Part shown: in pieces, positions 26,479-36,100 of the stretch | How positions within the stretch are numbered: the first letter of the stretch is position 1 | Layout: every line of letters starts with the position of its first letter | Assembly: GCF_009728995.1 (NCBI RefSeq) | Contig: NZ_VTZW01000009.1 | Location: 739,644 to 803,643 of the forward strand | Direction: 5' to 3' | Origin: Streptomonospora sp. PA3 | GTDB taxonomy: Bacteria > Actinomycetota > Actinomycetes > Streptosporangiales > Streptosporangiaceae | Length of the DNA: 64,000 nucleotides | Program-made: the position numbers and the translations under genes | The notes under the pieces: model-generated | Databases searched by the model: none | What the model was told of the DNA's origin: nothing | Seen by the model: the letters and a program-made list of their open reading frames with translations, nothing else

Positions 26479-29085
26479 GTGTCGGACACGCCACTGGAAC
26501 TGCCGCGCAGGCTGACCGCGCCGGACCCGGGCTGGACGGCCTCGGCCGACGTCGTGGTGGTCGGCTCCGGAATCGCCGGCCTGAGCACCGCACTGCGCTA
26601 CACCGAGCTGGCTCCGCACGGCCGCGTGGTGCTGGTCACCAAGGACCTCCTGTCCACGGGTTCGACCCGCTGGGCCCAGGGCGGGATCGCCGCCGTGACC
26701 GACCCGGCCGACGCGCCGCTGGCGCACATGGTCGACACGGTCGTGGCCGGGCGCGAGCTGTGCGACCCGGCCGCCGTGCGCGCGCTGGTGACCGCCGGTC
26801 CCCGGGCCCTGCGCTGGCTGGTGGAGCGCGGCACGGCCTTCGACCGCGCGGCCGACGGACGGCTGGAACTCACCCGTGAGGGCGGCCACCGCGCCCGCCG
26901 CATCGCCCACGCCGGCGGCGACGCCACCGGCGCCGAGATCGAGCGCGCCCTGGTCCACGCCGTCACCGACGACCCGCGGATCGAGGTGATGGAGCACGCC
27001 TTCGCCCCCGACCTGCTGACGGCCCGCCCCGCCGGGGCGGGTGGCGCACCGGCCGCGGCCGGCGTCACCGTCCACGTCATCGGCGAGGGCGAGCGCGGCG
27101 GCGTGGGCCGGGTGCGGGCGCGGGCCGTCGTGCTCGCCACCGGCGGACTCGGGCAGGTCTTCGCCTCCACCACCAACCCCGAGGTCTCCACCGGCGACGG
27201 CCTGGCCCTGGGCCTGCGCGCCGGAGCGGTCGCCGAGGACCTGGAGTTCGTGCAGTTCCACCCGACGGTGCTGTGGCTGGGCGCCGACGCGCGCGGCCAG
27301 CAGCCGCTGATCTCGGAGGCCGTGCGCGGCGAGGGCGCCTTCCTCGTCGACACCCGCGGGCACCGCTTCATGCGCGACCGCCACGAGCTGGGCGACCTCG
27401 CCCCCCGCGACGTCGTCGCCCAGGGAGCCGCCGAGGCGATGGCCCGCACCGGCGCCGACCACGTGCTGCTGGACGCCCGCCACTTCGGCGCCGCGATGTG
27501 GGAGGAGCGCTTCCCCACCATCCTCGCCTCCTGCCGCAAGCACGGCATCGACCCGGTGACCGACCTGCTGCCGGTGGCGCCCGCGGCCCACTACGCCTCC
27601 GGCGGACTGCGCACCGACCTGCGGGGGCGCACCGGCATCAGCGGGCTGTACGCGGTCGGCGAGGTCGCGCGCACGGGCGTGCACGGCGCGAACCGGCTGG
27701 CCTCCAACTCCCTGCTGGAAAGCGTGGTCTTCGCCCACCGCGCCGCCGAGGACCTGGCCGAGCGCACCGGCGAGGAGTCGGCCGAGCCGCTGGCCACCGC
27801 CCCGGCCGCAGCGGCCCCCGAGGGCCGCGGCGGGCTGGTGGCGCCCGCCAACGTTGCGCGGATCCGCGGCGTGATGTCGCGCTTCGCGGGTGTGGCGCGC
27901 GACGAGGCGGGCCTGCGCGCCGCGCTGGGCGAGCTCGCCGAGGTCGCCGCCGACCCCGCCAACGATGCGGCCGTGCCCGGCACCGCCGCCTGGGAGGCCG
28001 CCAACCTGCTGACCGTGGCCGCCACCCTGGTCCGGGCCGCGCTGGTACGGGTCCGGGCCGACGCCCCGCTCGCGGAGTCCGGCCGTGCGGCCCCCGGCCC
28101 GGCCCGGGTGAACGTGCGCGTGGGGCTCGGCGTCGAACCCGAGGCGGTCGCGATCGAACCCGACCCGCTCTCCGGTCCGCTCGGCGGCGAACTCGACAGG
28201 GCCGCGCGCTCTGGCGGGCACCGCGGCGGCGGAGCGGCCGGGGTGCTGGAGCGGGTGCGCACCGCGCTGCGGGAGGACCTGAGCCTGCCCTCGGGCGGGC
28301 AGGGCACCGACGTCACGACCGTCGCGACGATCCCGGCCGCTCAGCTGCGCACCGCCGACGTGGTGGCGCGCGCCGACGGCGTCGTGGCGGGGATTCCCGT
28401 CGCCGAGCTGGTCTTCGCCGAGGTGACGGGCGGCGTCATGGAGGTGGAGCGGCGCGCCGCCGACGGCGACCGCGTCTCGCGCGGCGACGTGCTGATGAGC
28501 ATCACCGCCCGCACCCGCGACCTGCTCACCGCCGAGCGGACCGCGCTGAACCTGCTCACCCACCTCTCCGGAATCGCCACCGCCACCGCGGCCTGGGTCG
28601 CTGCGACGGCGGGCACGGGCGCGCGCGTCCGCGACAGCCGCAAGACGCACCCGGGCCTGCGCGCGCTGGAGAAGTACGCGGTGCGCTGCGGCGGCGGGAC
28701 CAACCACCGCTTCGGGCTGGCCGACGCCGCGCTGATCAAGGACAACCACGTGCTGGCCGCCGGCGGCGTGGCCGAGGCCGTGCGCGCGGTGCGCACCGCG
28801 TTCCCCGGCGTCCCCCTGGAGGTGGAGGTCGACCGGATCGACCAGATCGAGCCGGCCGTATCCGCAGGTGCCGAGGAGATCCTGCTGGACAACTTCACCG
28901 TCGAGCAGCTGCGGGAGGCTGTGGCGCTGGTGGCCGGGCGCGCGCGGTTGGAGTCCAGCGGCGGGTTGCGGCTGGCCGACGCCGCCGCCGTCGCCGCCAC
29001 CGGAGTGGACTTCCTGGCCGTGGGCGCACTGACACATTCCAGTCCGGCTCTGGACATCGCACTCGATCTTCGGGACATTCGCTGA
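26479..29085 (+). CDS. nadBC: NadB-NadC fusion: L-aspartate oxidase plus quinolinate phosphoribosyltransferase
   Basis: 868 residues in one open frame, with GAAGGAGG before the GTG. Residues 20-560 are L-aspartate oxidase: FAD loop VVVVGSGIAGLSTALRY, TRWAQGGIAAVTD, FVQFHPTVLW and GLYAVGEVARTGVHGANRLA. Residues from about 590 to the end are quinolinate phosphoribosyltransferase: ALREDLSL, DVTTVATIP, ERTALNLLTHLSGIAT, RDSRKTHPGLRALEKYA and VEVDRIDQI. Together they give nicotinate mononucleotide from aspartate (with NadA, not in the window). They are usually separate adjacent genes. A GTG near 28240 with a GGAG-like site could allow a separate NadC product too. Confidence 0.92.
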   Translation: MSDTPLELPRRLTAPDPGWTASADVVVVGSGIAGLSTALRYTELAPHGRVVLVTKDLLSTGSTRWAQGGIAAVTDPADAPLAHMVDTVVAGRELCDPAAVRALVTAGPRALRWLVERGTAFDRAADGRLELTREGGHRARRIAHAGGDATGAEIERALVHAVTDDPRIEVMEHAFAPDLLTARPAGAGGAPAAAGVTVHVIGEGERGGVGRVRARAVVLATGGLGQVFASTTNPEVSTGDGLALGLRAGAVAEDLEFVQFHPTVLWLGADARGQQPLISEAVRGEGAFLVDTRGHRFMRDRHELGDLAPRDVVAQGAAEAMARTGADHVLLDARHFGAAMWEERFPTILASCRKHGIDPVTDLLPVAPAAHYASGGLRTDLRGRTGISGLYAVGEVARTGVHGANRLASNSLLESVVFAHRAAEDLAERTGEESAEPLATAPAAAAPEGRGGLVAPANVARIRGVMSRFAGVARDEAGLRAALGELAEVAADPANDAAVPGTAAWEAANLLTVAATLVRAALVRVRADAPLAESGRAAPGPARVNVRVGLGVEPEAVAIEPDPLSGPLGGELDRAARSGGHRGGGAAGVLERVRTALREDLSLPSGGQGTDVTTVATIPAAQLRTADVVARADGVVAGIPVAELVFAEVTGGVMEVERRAADGDRVSRGDVLMSITARTRDLLTAERTALNLLTHLSGIATATAAWVAATAGTGARVRDSRKTHPGLRALEKYAVRCGGGTNHRFGLADAALIKDNHVLAAGGVAEAVRAVRTAFPGVPLEVEVDRIDQIEPAVSAGAEEILLDNFTVEQLREAVALVAGRARLESSGGLRLADAAAVAATGVDFLAVGALTHSSPALDIALDLRDIR

Positions 29086-29117
29086 GATCCTCCACAACTC
29101 ACCAGGAGAGGCCCCAG

Positions 29118-29897
29118 ATGCTCCTCGCGATCGACGTCGGCAACTCGCACACGGTTCTCGGGCTCTTCGACGACGAGCTGCTGGTCGAGCACTGGCGCGT
29201 CTCCACCGAGGCGCGCCGCACCGCCGACGAGTGGGCGGTGGTCCTGCACGGGCTCATCGGGGGCAGCTCCATCATCGGCAGCGGGGAGGTCCACGGCATC
29301 TCGCTGTGCTGCTCGGTGCCCTCGGTCCAGCACGAGATGCGCGAGATGTTCCGCCGCCACTTCGGCGACGTACCCGCCGTCATCGTCGAGCCGGGGGTGA
29401 AGACCGGCGTGCCGGTGCGCATGGACAACCCCAAGGAGGTCGGCAGCGACCGCATCGTCAACGCCCTGGCGGCGGTGCAGCAGTACGGCGGGCCGGCCGT
29501 GGTGGTCGACTTCGGCACCGCGACGACGTTCGACGCCGTCAGCGCCAAGGGGGAGTACGTCGGCGGTGCGATCGCCCCCGGCATCGACATCTCGGTGGAG
29601 GCGCTGTCGCGGCGCGGCGCCCAGCTGCACATGGTGGAGCTGGTCAAGCCGCGCTCGGTGGTGGCCAAGAACACCACCGAGGCGCTGCGCTCGGGGATCG
29701 TGTTCGGCTTCGCCGGCCAGGTCGACGGGATCGTCGACCGCATGGCCCAGGAGCTGACCGACGACGCCGACGACGTCACCGTGGTGGCGACCGGCGGTCT
29801 GGCGCCGATGGTGGTCGACGAGTGCGAGACGGTGGACGTGCACGAGCCCTGGCTCACCCTGATCGGCCTGCGCCTGGTCTATGAGCGCAACTCCTGA
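29118..29897 (+). CDS. coaX: Type III pantothenate kinase
   Basis: 259 residues, ATG with AGGAGAGG upstream. It phosphorylates pantothenate, the first step to coenzyme A, and is not feedback-inhibited by CoA in this family. MLLAIDVGNSHTVLGLFDD is the N-terminal phosphate loop of the ASKHA fold. VGSDRIVNALAAVQQYGGPAVVVDFGTATTFDAV and GGAIAPGIDISVEALSRRGAQL are the substrate segments. It lies 32 bp after nadBC, in the same operon as panC. Confidence 0.96.
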   Translation: MLLAIDVGNSHTVLGLFDDELLVEHWRVSTEARRTADEWAVVLHGLIGGSSIIGSGEVHGISLCCSVPSVQHEMREMFRRHFGDVPAVIVEPGVKTGVPVRMDNPKEVGSDRIVNALAAVQQYGGPAVVVDFGTATTFDAVSAKGEYVGGAIAPGIDISVEALSRRGAQLHMVELVKPRSVVAKNTTEALRSGIVFGFAGQVDGIVDRMAQELTDDADDVTVVATGGLAPMVVDECETVDVHEPWLTLIGLRLVYERNS

Positions 29898-29954
29898 CGG
29901 CCCGGCGCCGCCGTGCGTCGGGCCCACCCGTCCAGGGCCGATAGGATTCACTGC

Positions 29955-31451
29955 GTGAGCGAAGGACTGGACGAATCCTACGACGACCTGCCCGAACAGA
30001 TGCGGGTCCGGCGGGAGAAGCTGGACCGCCTGCGCGCGGAGGGCATCGACCCCTTCCCGCTCGGGTTCCCCCGCACCACCACGGTCGGCGCGGTCCGCGA
30101 CAAACACGGGGAGCTCACCCCCGATTCGGCCACGGGCGAGCGTGTGGGGATCGCCGGGCGCGTCATGCTCTACCGCACCGGCGGCAAGCTGTGCTTCGCC
30201 ACGCTGCGCGACTCCACCGGCGACCTGCAGGTCATGCTGTCGCTGGACAAGCTGGGCGCCGACTCCTTGGCGGCCTGGAAGAGCGACGTCGATCTCGGCG
30301 ACCACGTCGGCGTCGAGGGCGAGGTCATCACCTCCCGCCGAGGCGAGCTGTCGGTCATGGTCGACTCCTGGAAGCTGACGGCCAAGTGCCTGCGGCCGCT
30401 GCCGGAGAAGCACAAGGGCCTGACCGACCCCGAGGCGCGGGTGCGCCAGCGCTACGTCGACCTGATCGTCAACCCCGATGCGCGGGCGATGGTGCGCAGC
30501 CGCGCCGCCGCCATCCGCGCGCTGCGCGACGGCCTGCACGAGCGCGGATACACCGAGGTCGAGACCCCGATGCTGCAGCGGGTCCACGGCGGCGCCACGG
30601 CGCGCCCCTTCACCACCCACATCAACGCCTACGACCTGGACCTGTACCTGCGCATCGCGCCCGAGCTGTATCTGAAGCGGCTCGTGGTCGGGGGCATGGA
30701 GAAGGTCTTCGAGATCAACCGCAACTTCCGCAACGAGGGCGCGGACTCCACGCACAACCCCGAGTTCACGATGCTGGAGTTCTACCAGGCCTACGCCGAC
30801 TACGACGTGATGGCACGCCTCACCCGCGAGCTGCTGCAAGAGGCGGTGCGCGCCGCGTTCGGCACCACGGTGGTCGAGCGGGGCGGCACGGAATACGACC
30901 TCGGCGGCACCTGGCCCGCGGTGCGCCTCTACGACGCGGTGTCCGAGGCGGTCGGCGAGGAGATCACGCCGCGCACGCCGCTGGAGTCGGTCCGCAAGGT
31001 CGCCGACGCCCGCGGCGTCGAGTGGAGCCCCGACTGGGGCCAGGGCAAGCTGGCCGAGCACCTCTTCGAGGAGCTGGTCGAGGACACCCTGCAGCAGCCC
31101 ACCTTCGTGTGCGACTTCCCCCTGGAGACCAGTCCGCTGACCAGGCAGCACCGCGACGATCCGCTGGTCACCGAGAAGTGGGACCTGATCGGGTTCGGGA
31201 TGGAGCTGGGCACCGGCTACTCCGAGCTGGTGGACCCGGTGGAGCAGCGGCGCCGGCTGACCGAGCAGTCGCTGATGGCCGCCGGGGGCGACCCCGAGGC
31301 GATGCAGCTGGACGAGGACTTCCTGCGCGCACTGGAGTACGGCATGCCGCCCACCGGCGGCGTGGGCGTGGGCGTGGACCGGCTGCTCATGGCGCTGACC
31401 GGGCGCAACATCCGCGAGACCATCCTCTTCCCGATCGTCAAGCCGGAGTGA
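29955..31451 (+). CDS. lysS: Lysine-tRNA ligase, class II
   Basis: 498 residues, GTG start. It charges tRNA-Lys with lysine. The N-terminal OB-fold ([20 protein letters not shown]) binds the anticodon. The class II core has motif 2 ([20 protein letters not shown]) and motif 3 ([20 protein letters not shown]). The enzyme ends in the usual ILFPIVKPE. The gene closes the cofactor block and is followed by a stem-loop. Confidence 0.96.
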   Translation: MSEGLDESYDDLPEQMRVRREKLDRLRAEGIDPFPLGFPRTTTVGAVRDKHGELTPDSATGERVGIAGRVMLYRTGGKLCFATLRDSTGDLQVMLSLDKLGADSLAAWKSDVDLGDHVGVEGEVITSRRGELSVMVDSWKLTAKCLRPLPEKHKGLTDPEARVRQRYVDLIVNPDARAMVRSRAAAIRALRDGLHERGYTEVETPMLQRVHGGATARPFTTHINAYDLDLYLRIAPELYLKRLVVGGMEKVFEINRNFRNEGADSTHNPEFTMLEFYQAYADYDVMARLTRELLQEAVRAAFGTTVVERGGTEYDLGGTWPAVRLYDAVSEAVGEEITPRTPLESVRKVADARGVEWSPDWGQGKLAEHLFEELVEDTLQQPTFVCDFPLETSPLTRQHRDDPLVTEKWDLIGFGMELGTGYSELVDPVEQRRRLTEQSLMAAGGDPEAMQLDEDFLRALEYGMPPTGGVGVGVDRLLMALTGRNIRETILFPIVKPE

Positions 31452-31477
31452 GTGCGGCGCCCGGCGGGGTGTGAGCC

Positions 31478-31536
31478 GGCCGGAGGGGCGCGGCGCCGTC
31501 TGGACTGACGAGCGAGGAAGCGAGGCCCCTCCGGCC
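31478..31536 (+). terminator. Stem-loop after lysS
   Basis: GGCCGGAGGGGC (31478-31489) is exactly inverted at 31525-31536, giving a 12-bp stem with a 35-base loop, starting 26 bp after the stop codon. Confidence 0.55.
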
Positions 31537-32160
31537 CGCGGGGAACACAACTCGCCGCCACGCCCGCGAAATCTCGTTGCGGGATCGTGATGTTCCGCGA
31601 TTTCGGAAAATCCCAGGCCACAGGCCCTGTCTCCAAGGCCGCCTGCAGAAGGCCGTTCGGCCTGCGGGGCCGGTGGTTCAGGCAGCTGAGTGAAGGTTCT
31701 TTGCGCAGGTCAGTCAGTTGTCTAAGGTTTCCTCTGGAACAAGCCTGTGACCAGCGATGATCGGGACATCACGCAAAGTAGTCAAACCGACCTTGACGGG
31801 CAGTTCGCATCGGCCTAGCGTTTCGACACAAGCGGAGCGCTGCTCCGCAGGTTTGCCGTAGTGGATCGAGATGACGGTGAGTGAGGATGGCCGACCGCGG
31901 TTGAGCCGGGGTCCGACCATCCTTGGCCGTGTGCGCCCACGTGCGATCTGTCCGTCCCAGACCGCACCGACCGGGACCGCGCGCTTCCTGCTCGCCTGGC
32001 GTGCGCCTTTGTGCCAGAAAGGCCGCGTATCCGGGAGCAGGGGGAACGGGACCGGGGAACGTCGGCGTCCGCGTGACCAGAGGCACGCGCCTCCGCCCGT
32101 CGGAGGTTCCTGCGGCGACGAGTTGATGTTCCGCACTCACCACGGATGAGGGAGGACGGA
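31537..32160. other. Gene-free stretch upstream of the LuxR-type HTH gene
   Basis: About 620 bp. AT-richer islands occur at 31560-31620 and 31690-31800. A small hairpin (GCGGAGC-GCT-GCTCCGC) lies near 31831-31847. ORFs here have no family-like features or ribosome-binding sites. It may hold a long 5' leader or regulatory region for the HTH gene; nothing specific is recognised. Confidence 0.4.
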
Positions 32161-32466
32161 GTGGAACAGGCCACACTCGTACGTCGTGCCGCGAAAGACC
32201 CCGGTACCCCGCTGATGCGCGAGGGGATCATGCCGGCGCCGGTGCCGGTTCCCGAAGGGGGAAAGAACCTTCCGGTCAGCCTGACCGACGACGAGCTCCA
32301 GCTGCTCGCCGAGATCGCCACCGGAGTGACCACCGACGTCGCCGCTCGGCGACTGGAGCTGAGCGCGCGCACGCTGCGCCGCCGGCTCCGCGCCATCTGC
32401 GACCAACTGGGGGTGAACACCCCCATCGAGGCGGTCGTCTGGGCCGCGCGCAAGCAGCTGATCTAG
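32161..32466 (+). CDS. Small LuxR-type helix-turn-helix protein
   Basis: 101 residues from the GTG at 32161, chosen over ATG 32146 because GGAGGACGGA directly precedes it. The C-terminal 60 residues are a LuxR/NarL-like DNA-binding domain: VSLTDDELQLLAEIATGVTT, then DVAARRLELSARTLRRRLRAI, then CDQLGVNTPIEAVVWAARKQ. No receiver or sensor domain is attached, so it is a stand-alone HTH, probably a transcription factor. Its long gene-free upstream region suggests complex control. Target genes unknown. Confidence 0.8.
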   Translation: MEQATLVRRAAKDPGTPLMREGIMPAPVPVPEGGKNLPVSLTDDELQLLAEIATGVTTDVAARRLELSARTLRRRLRAICDQLGVNTPIEAVVWAARKQLI

Positions 32467-32624
32467 TCACCGCGACCAGGACCGGCCCTCCGGTCCGGCT
32501 GAACACACCCTCGAGAAACCGATTCCGCGGCGGCGCACCGTCCTGATCCCCCCGGGACGGGGCGGTGGGCCCCGCCCCCGCTTCATGGCAGCGCGGCGCC
32601 GCGGACGAGTAATCTGTTGCGGTC

Positions 32625-33170
32625 ATGGCCGTCACCCAGATCACCGTCCGCCGCGCCCGCACCCGCGATGTCGCGCACATCAGGCGGCTCATCGACTGCT
32701 TCAGCGACGAGGGCCGCGTGCTCGGCAAGAGCACCGTCAACCTCTACGAGGACATCCAGGAGTTCTGTGTCGCCGAGCTCGGCGAGGGCACGGAGCGCAC
32801 CGTCGTCGGCTGCGGCGCACTCCACGTCCTGTGGGAGGACCTCGCCGAGGTGCGCACGGTGGCGGTCGACCCCGCCGCCCAGGGGCGCGGCGTGGGGCAC
32901 AGCATCGTGGCCGCCCTGCTGGACCGGGCCCGCGAGCTGGGCGTGCGCCGCGTGTTCTGCCTGACCTTCGAGACCGACTTCTTCGCCCGGCACGGATTCG
33001 AGCCGATCCAGGGCGCCCCCGTCTCCCCGCGGGTCTACGAGGAGCTGCTGCGCTCCTACGACGAAGGCGTCGCCGAGTTCCTCGACCTGGAGCGGGTCAA
33101 ACCCAACACCCTGGGCAACACCAGGATGCTGGTCCACCTCAACGAGCCCGGCACCCCGCGCATGCGCTGA
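32625..33170 (+). CDS. GNAT amino-acid N-acetyltransferase (ArgA-like)
   Basis: 181 residues, ATG start. One GNAT domain: ITVRRARTRDVAHIRRLIDC at the N-terminus, VRTVAVDPAAQGRGVGHSIVAALLDRA as the acetyl-CoA loop (Q-x-x-G-x-G) and VFCLTFETDFFARHGFEPI as the late strand. The sequence resembles the stand-alone actinobacterial N-acetylglutamate synthase of the Rv2747 type, which starts arginine synthesis. The Asn/Pro-rich end (VKPNTLGNTRMLVHL) also fits. It is convergent with the large helicase gene. Confidence 0.85.
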   Translation: MAVTQITVRRARTRDVAHIRRLIDCFSDEGRVLGKSTVNLYEDIQEFCVAELGEGTERTVVGCGALHVLWEDLAEVRTVAVDPAAQGRGVGHSIVAALLDRARELGVRRVFCLTFETDFFARHGFEPIQGAPVSPRVYEELLRSYDEGVAEFLDLERVKPNTLGNTRMLVHLNEPGTPRMR

Positions 33171-33173
33171 TGC

Positions 33174-33188
33174 CGGGGCGCCGCCCCG
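33174..33188. terminator. Short hairpin between convergent genes
   Basis: A 6-bp CGGGGC stem with a 3-base loop in the 18-bp gap between the acetyltransferase and helicase stop codons. It is short, so support is modest. Confidence 0.4.
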
Positions 33189-36100
33189 TCACAGCAGCCG
33201 CAGCTGCCTGTCGCGGGGCCGCCGGCGGGCGGCCGACTCCTCGTCGACGGGCATGGTCAGGCCCGGGTCGATCGCCGAGAGGAAGGGCGAGGCGACCGTG
33301 TCCGCGGCCGTGCCCCGGCGGGTGCGGCGCCGCGCCCGCGACAGGTAGAGCCGGTGCCGGGCGCGGGTGAGCCCCACGAAGAACAGCCGCCGCTCCTCGG
33401 CCTCGCCGGCGTCGCCCGCCTCGCGCGGGGCGCCCGGCAGCCGGAAGGGCAGCCACCCGTCGTCGCAGCCCATCAGGAACACCACCGGAAACTCCAGGCC
33501 CTTGGCGGCGTGCAGGGTCAGCAGCGCGACCCTGTCGGCCCGCGGGTCCAGCGCGTCGACCTCGGCGCCCAGGGCCAGCGCCGACAGGAACTCCCCCAGG
33601 TCGGCGCCGCACTCCCGGGCCAGCGGGAGGACCAGCTCTCCGGCGGTGCGCAGATCGGCGCACAGCTCCGCGTCGGCCGCGTGCCGTTCGCACAGCAGTC
33701 CCACCGCCGAGCGCACCCGGTCGACGAGCGGACCGGCCGGATGGCGGGGCAGCTCGTCGGCGAGCAGCCCTACGCCCGGCCGCGCCAGCAGCCGGTCGTG
33801 CGAGCGCTTCTGATACGGCACTCCCGCCGTGTTGAACGCGCGCATCACGGCTTCGGACTGGGCGTCGGTGCGGTAGAGCACGCAGAAGTCGCTGAAGGAC
33901 AGCCCGCCGTCGCCGTCGCCGGTGACGCGGCCGCTGTCGAGGGAGTGCCAGGAGGTGCCGCCCAGCAGCCGGTCGATCGAGCGGGCCACGAACGACGCCT
34001 CGGCCCGCTCGTCGGCGGCCACGTGCACCCCGATGCGCGGAGGGTCGGTGAAGTCGCCCACCGCCCGCAGCTCCCGGCCCGGGACCAGCGAGGAGGGGGC
34101 GATCGCCTGCACCGCGGCGTCGACGATGGCGGCGTTGGAGCGGTAGTTGCGGCCGAGCCGCACCGTCGAGGCGCCGGGGAAGTCGGCCGTGAAGCGCAGG
34201 AAGAAACCCACATCGGCGCCGCGGAATCCGTAGATGGCCTGATCGGGATCGCCGATGGCGGTGAGGTTGCCGCCGGGGCCGGTCAGCAGCCGCAGCAGCG
34301 CGTACTGCCGCTCGTCGACGTCCTGGTACTCGTCCACGCTGATCCAGGGCCAGCGCCGGCGGTAGCGCTCGGCCAGCTCGGCGTCGGCGCCCAGCAGGCG
34401 CACCGGCAGGGCGACCAGGTCGGTGAAGTCGACGAGGTCGAGTTCGCGCAGCCTGCGCTCGTAGGCGGCCTCCTCCGCCTCGGCGGCCTCGCCGGAATCG
34501 CGCCGGGCCAGTAGCCGCCGCCCCTCCTGCGGGGATCCGGCGACCCCGGCCGCGATCTCCTCGCGGCGCGCGGTGTCGGCGATGCCGAAGCCGGCCGACA
34601 GTCCGGCGCGCTCGTGCTGCTCGCGCAGGATGAGCAGGCCCAGGCGGTGGAAGGTGGCGACGGTGATGTCGCCGGCGCCCTCGCCCAGCAGGTCGGCCAA
34701 CCGCTCGGCCAGCTCCTCGGCGGCGCGGCGGGTGAAGGTGATCGCCAGGAAGCCGGCGGCCGGCACCCCCTGTTCGGCGACGAGGTGGGCGATGCGCCGG
34801 GTCAGCGTGCGGGTCTTGCCGGTGCCCGGTCCGGCGACGATCAGCAGGGGCCCGCCGGGCGCCGCGGCGGCGGCCCGCTGCTCGGGGTCGAGGCCGTCGA
34901 GCACGCTGCGGACGGCGGCCCGCGCGGTGCCGGCGCCGGCCTCCCCGGGGAACAGGGTCGGCGGTTCGGCCGGCTCCGCCTCCGGCGCGGCGCCGGGGCG
35001 GGCGTCCACGGCCGCTGAGACGGCCGCTGCGGGCCGCGCGGCGATCGCCGCGGGTACGGGGGTGTGATCGGCGAGCGCGCCGCCGCTCGGGGCGGCCGCG
35101 CGCGGCCCGCCGGGGCCCGCAGCGGAGTCGTCGCCGCCGGAGCGGGGGTCAGCGCCGCCGGGTCCGGATTCCGGAGCCGCACCGCCGCGGCCGCCGCTTT
35201 CGGATCCGGCACCGCCCCCGGTGCGCGGGGCGGTCCCGCGCCGGCGCGGCGAGCCCTGCCGCGGACCCGGAGCGAGGTCGCCGGTGTCGAAGAGCGCCGG
35301 TGCGGAATCGGCGGCGGCCAGCTCGCCGGGAGCGAACATGTGGATGGTGCCGTACTCGCCGTCGTAGCCGGCGTCGCGCACGACGGCGCCCGCGCGCAGC
35401 CGGGTGACGGCTTCGCCGAGCAGGGTACCGCCCGCGCGGGCGACCTCGTCCAGGGGCACACAGGTGAGGATGTCCAGCTCCGAGCCCAGTTCGCCCACCA
35501 GCCGGGCCACCTCGCCCTGGACGCGCTTGCTCTTGGGCCCCACGCCCTTGATCTCACTGACGATCTCCGGCAGCGGCACCAGGCTGGTGAAGCCGGCGGC
35601 GCCGGCGGGCCGGTGGCCGATCGGGCGGTCGGCCAGCTCGAAGACGCGGTGGGAGACCCCGACGGTCAGCGGCTTGCCGCAGACGGGGCAGCGGCCGGAG
35701 TGTTCGCGGGTGGCGTCCGGCTCCATCCGCACGCCGCATTTGCGGTGCCCGTCGAGATGGTATTTGCCCTCCTCCGGGAAGAACTCGACGGTGCCGCGGA
35801 ATCCGTCGCCGGTCTCCAGGGCGCGGCGCATGGCGTAGTAATCGAGATCGGTGTCGAAGCGGGTGGCCTCGCGGGCGAGCATCGGCGGCGAGTGCGCATC
35901 GGAATTGCTGACCTGCGTGTACGAGTCGAGCGAGGACACCGTCCAGTTCATCTCGGGGTCGCTGGAGAGGCCCGTCTCGATCGCGAAGATGTTGTCGGCG
36001 AGGTCGGCGTAGCAGTCCCCGATGGCGTCGAATCCGGATTTCGAGCCGAGAACGGCGAACCAGGGCGTCCACACGTGCGCCGGGACGAGATAGCTGCCGG

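Noticed and set aside
31871-32149. 92-codon plus-strand ORF upstream of the LuxR-type gene
   Set aside because: No family-like features, no good ribosome-binding site and Arg/Pro-rich composition typical of spurious frames; kept as a gene-free stretch.
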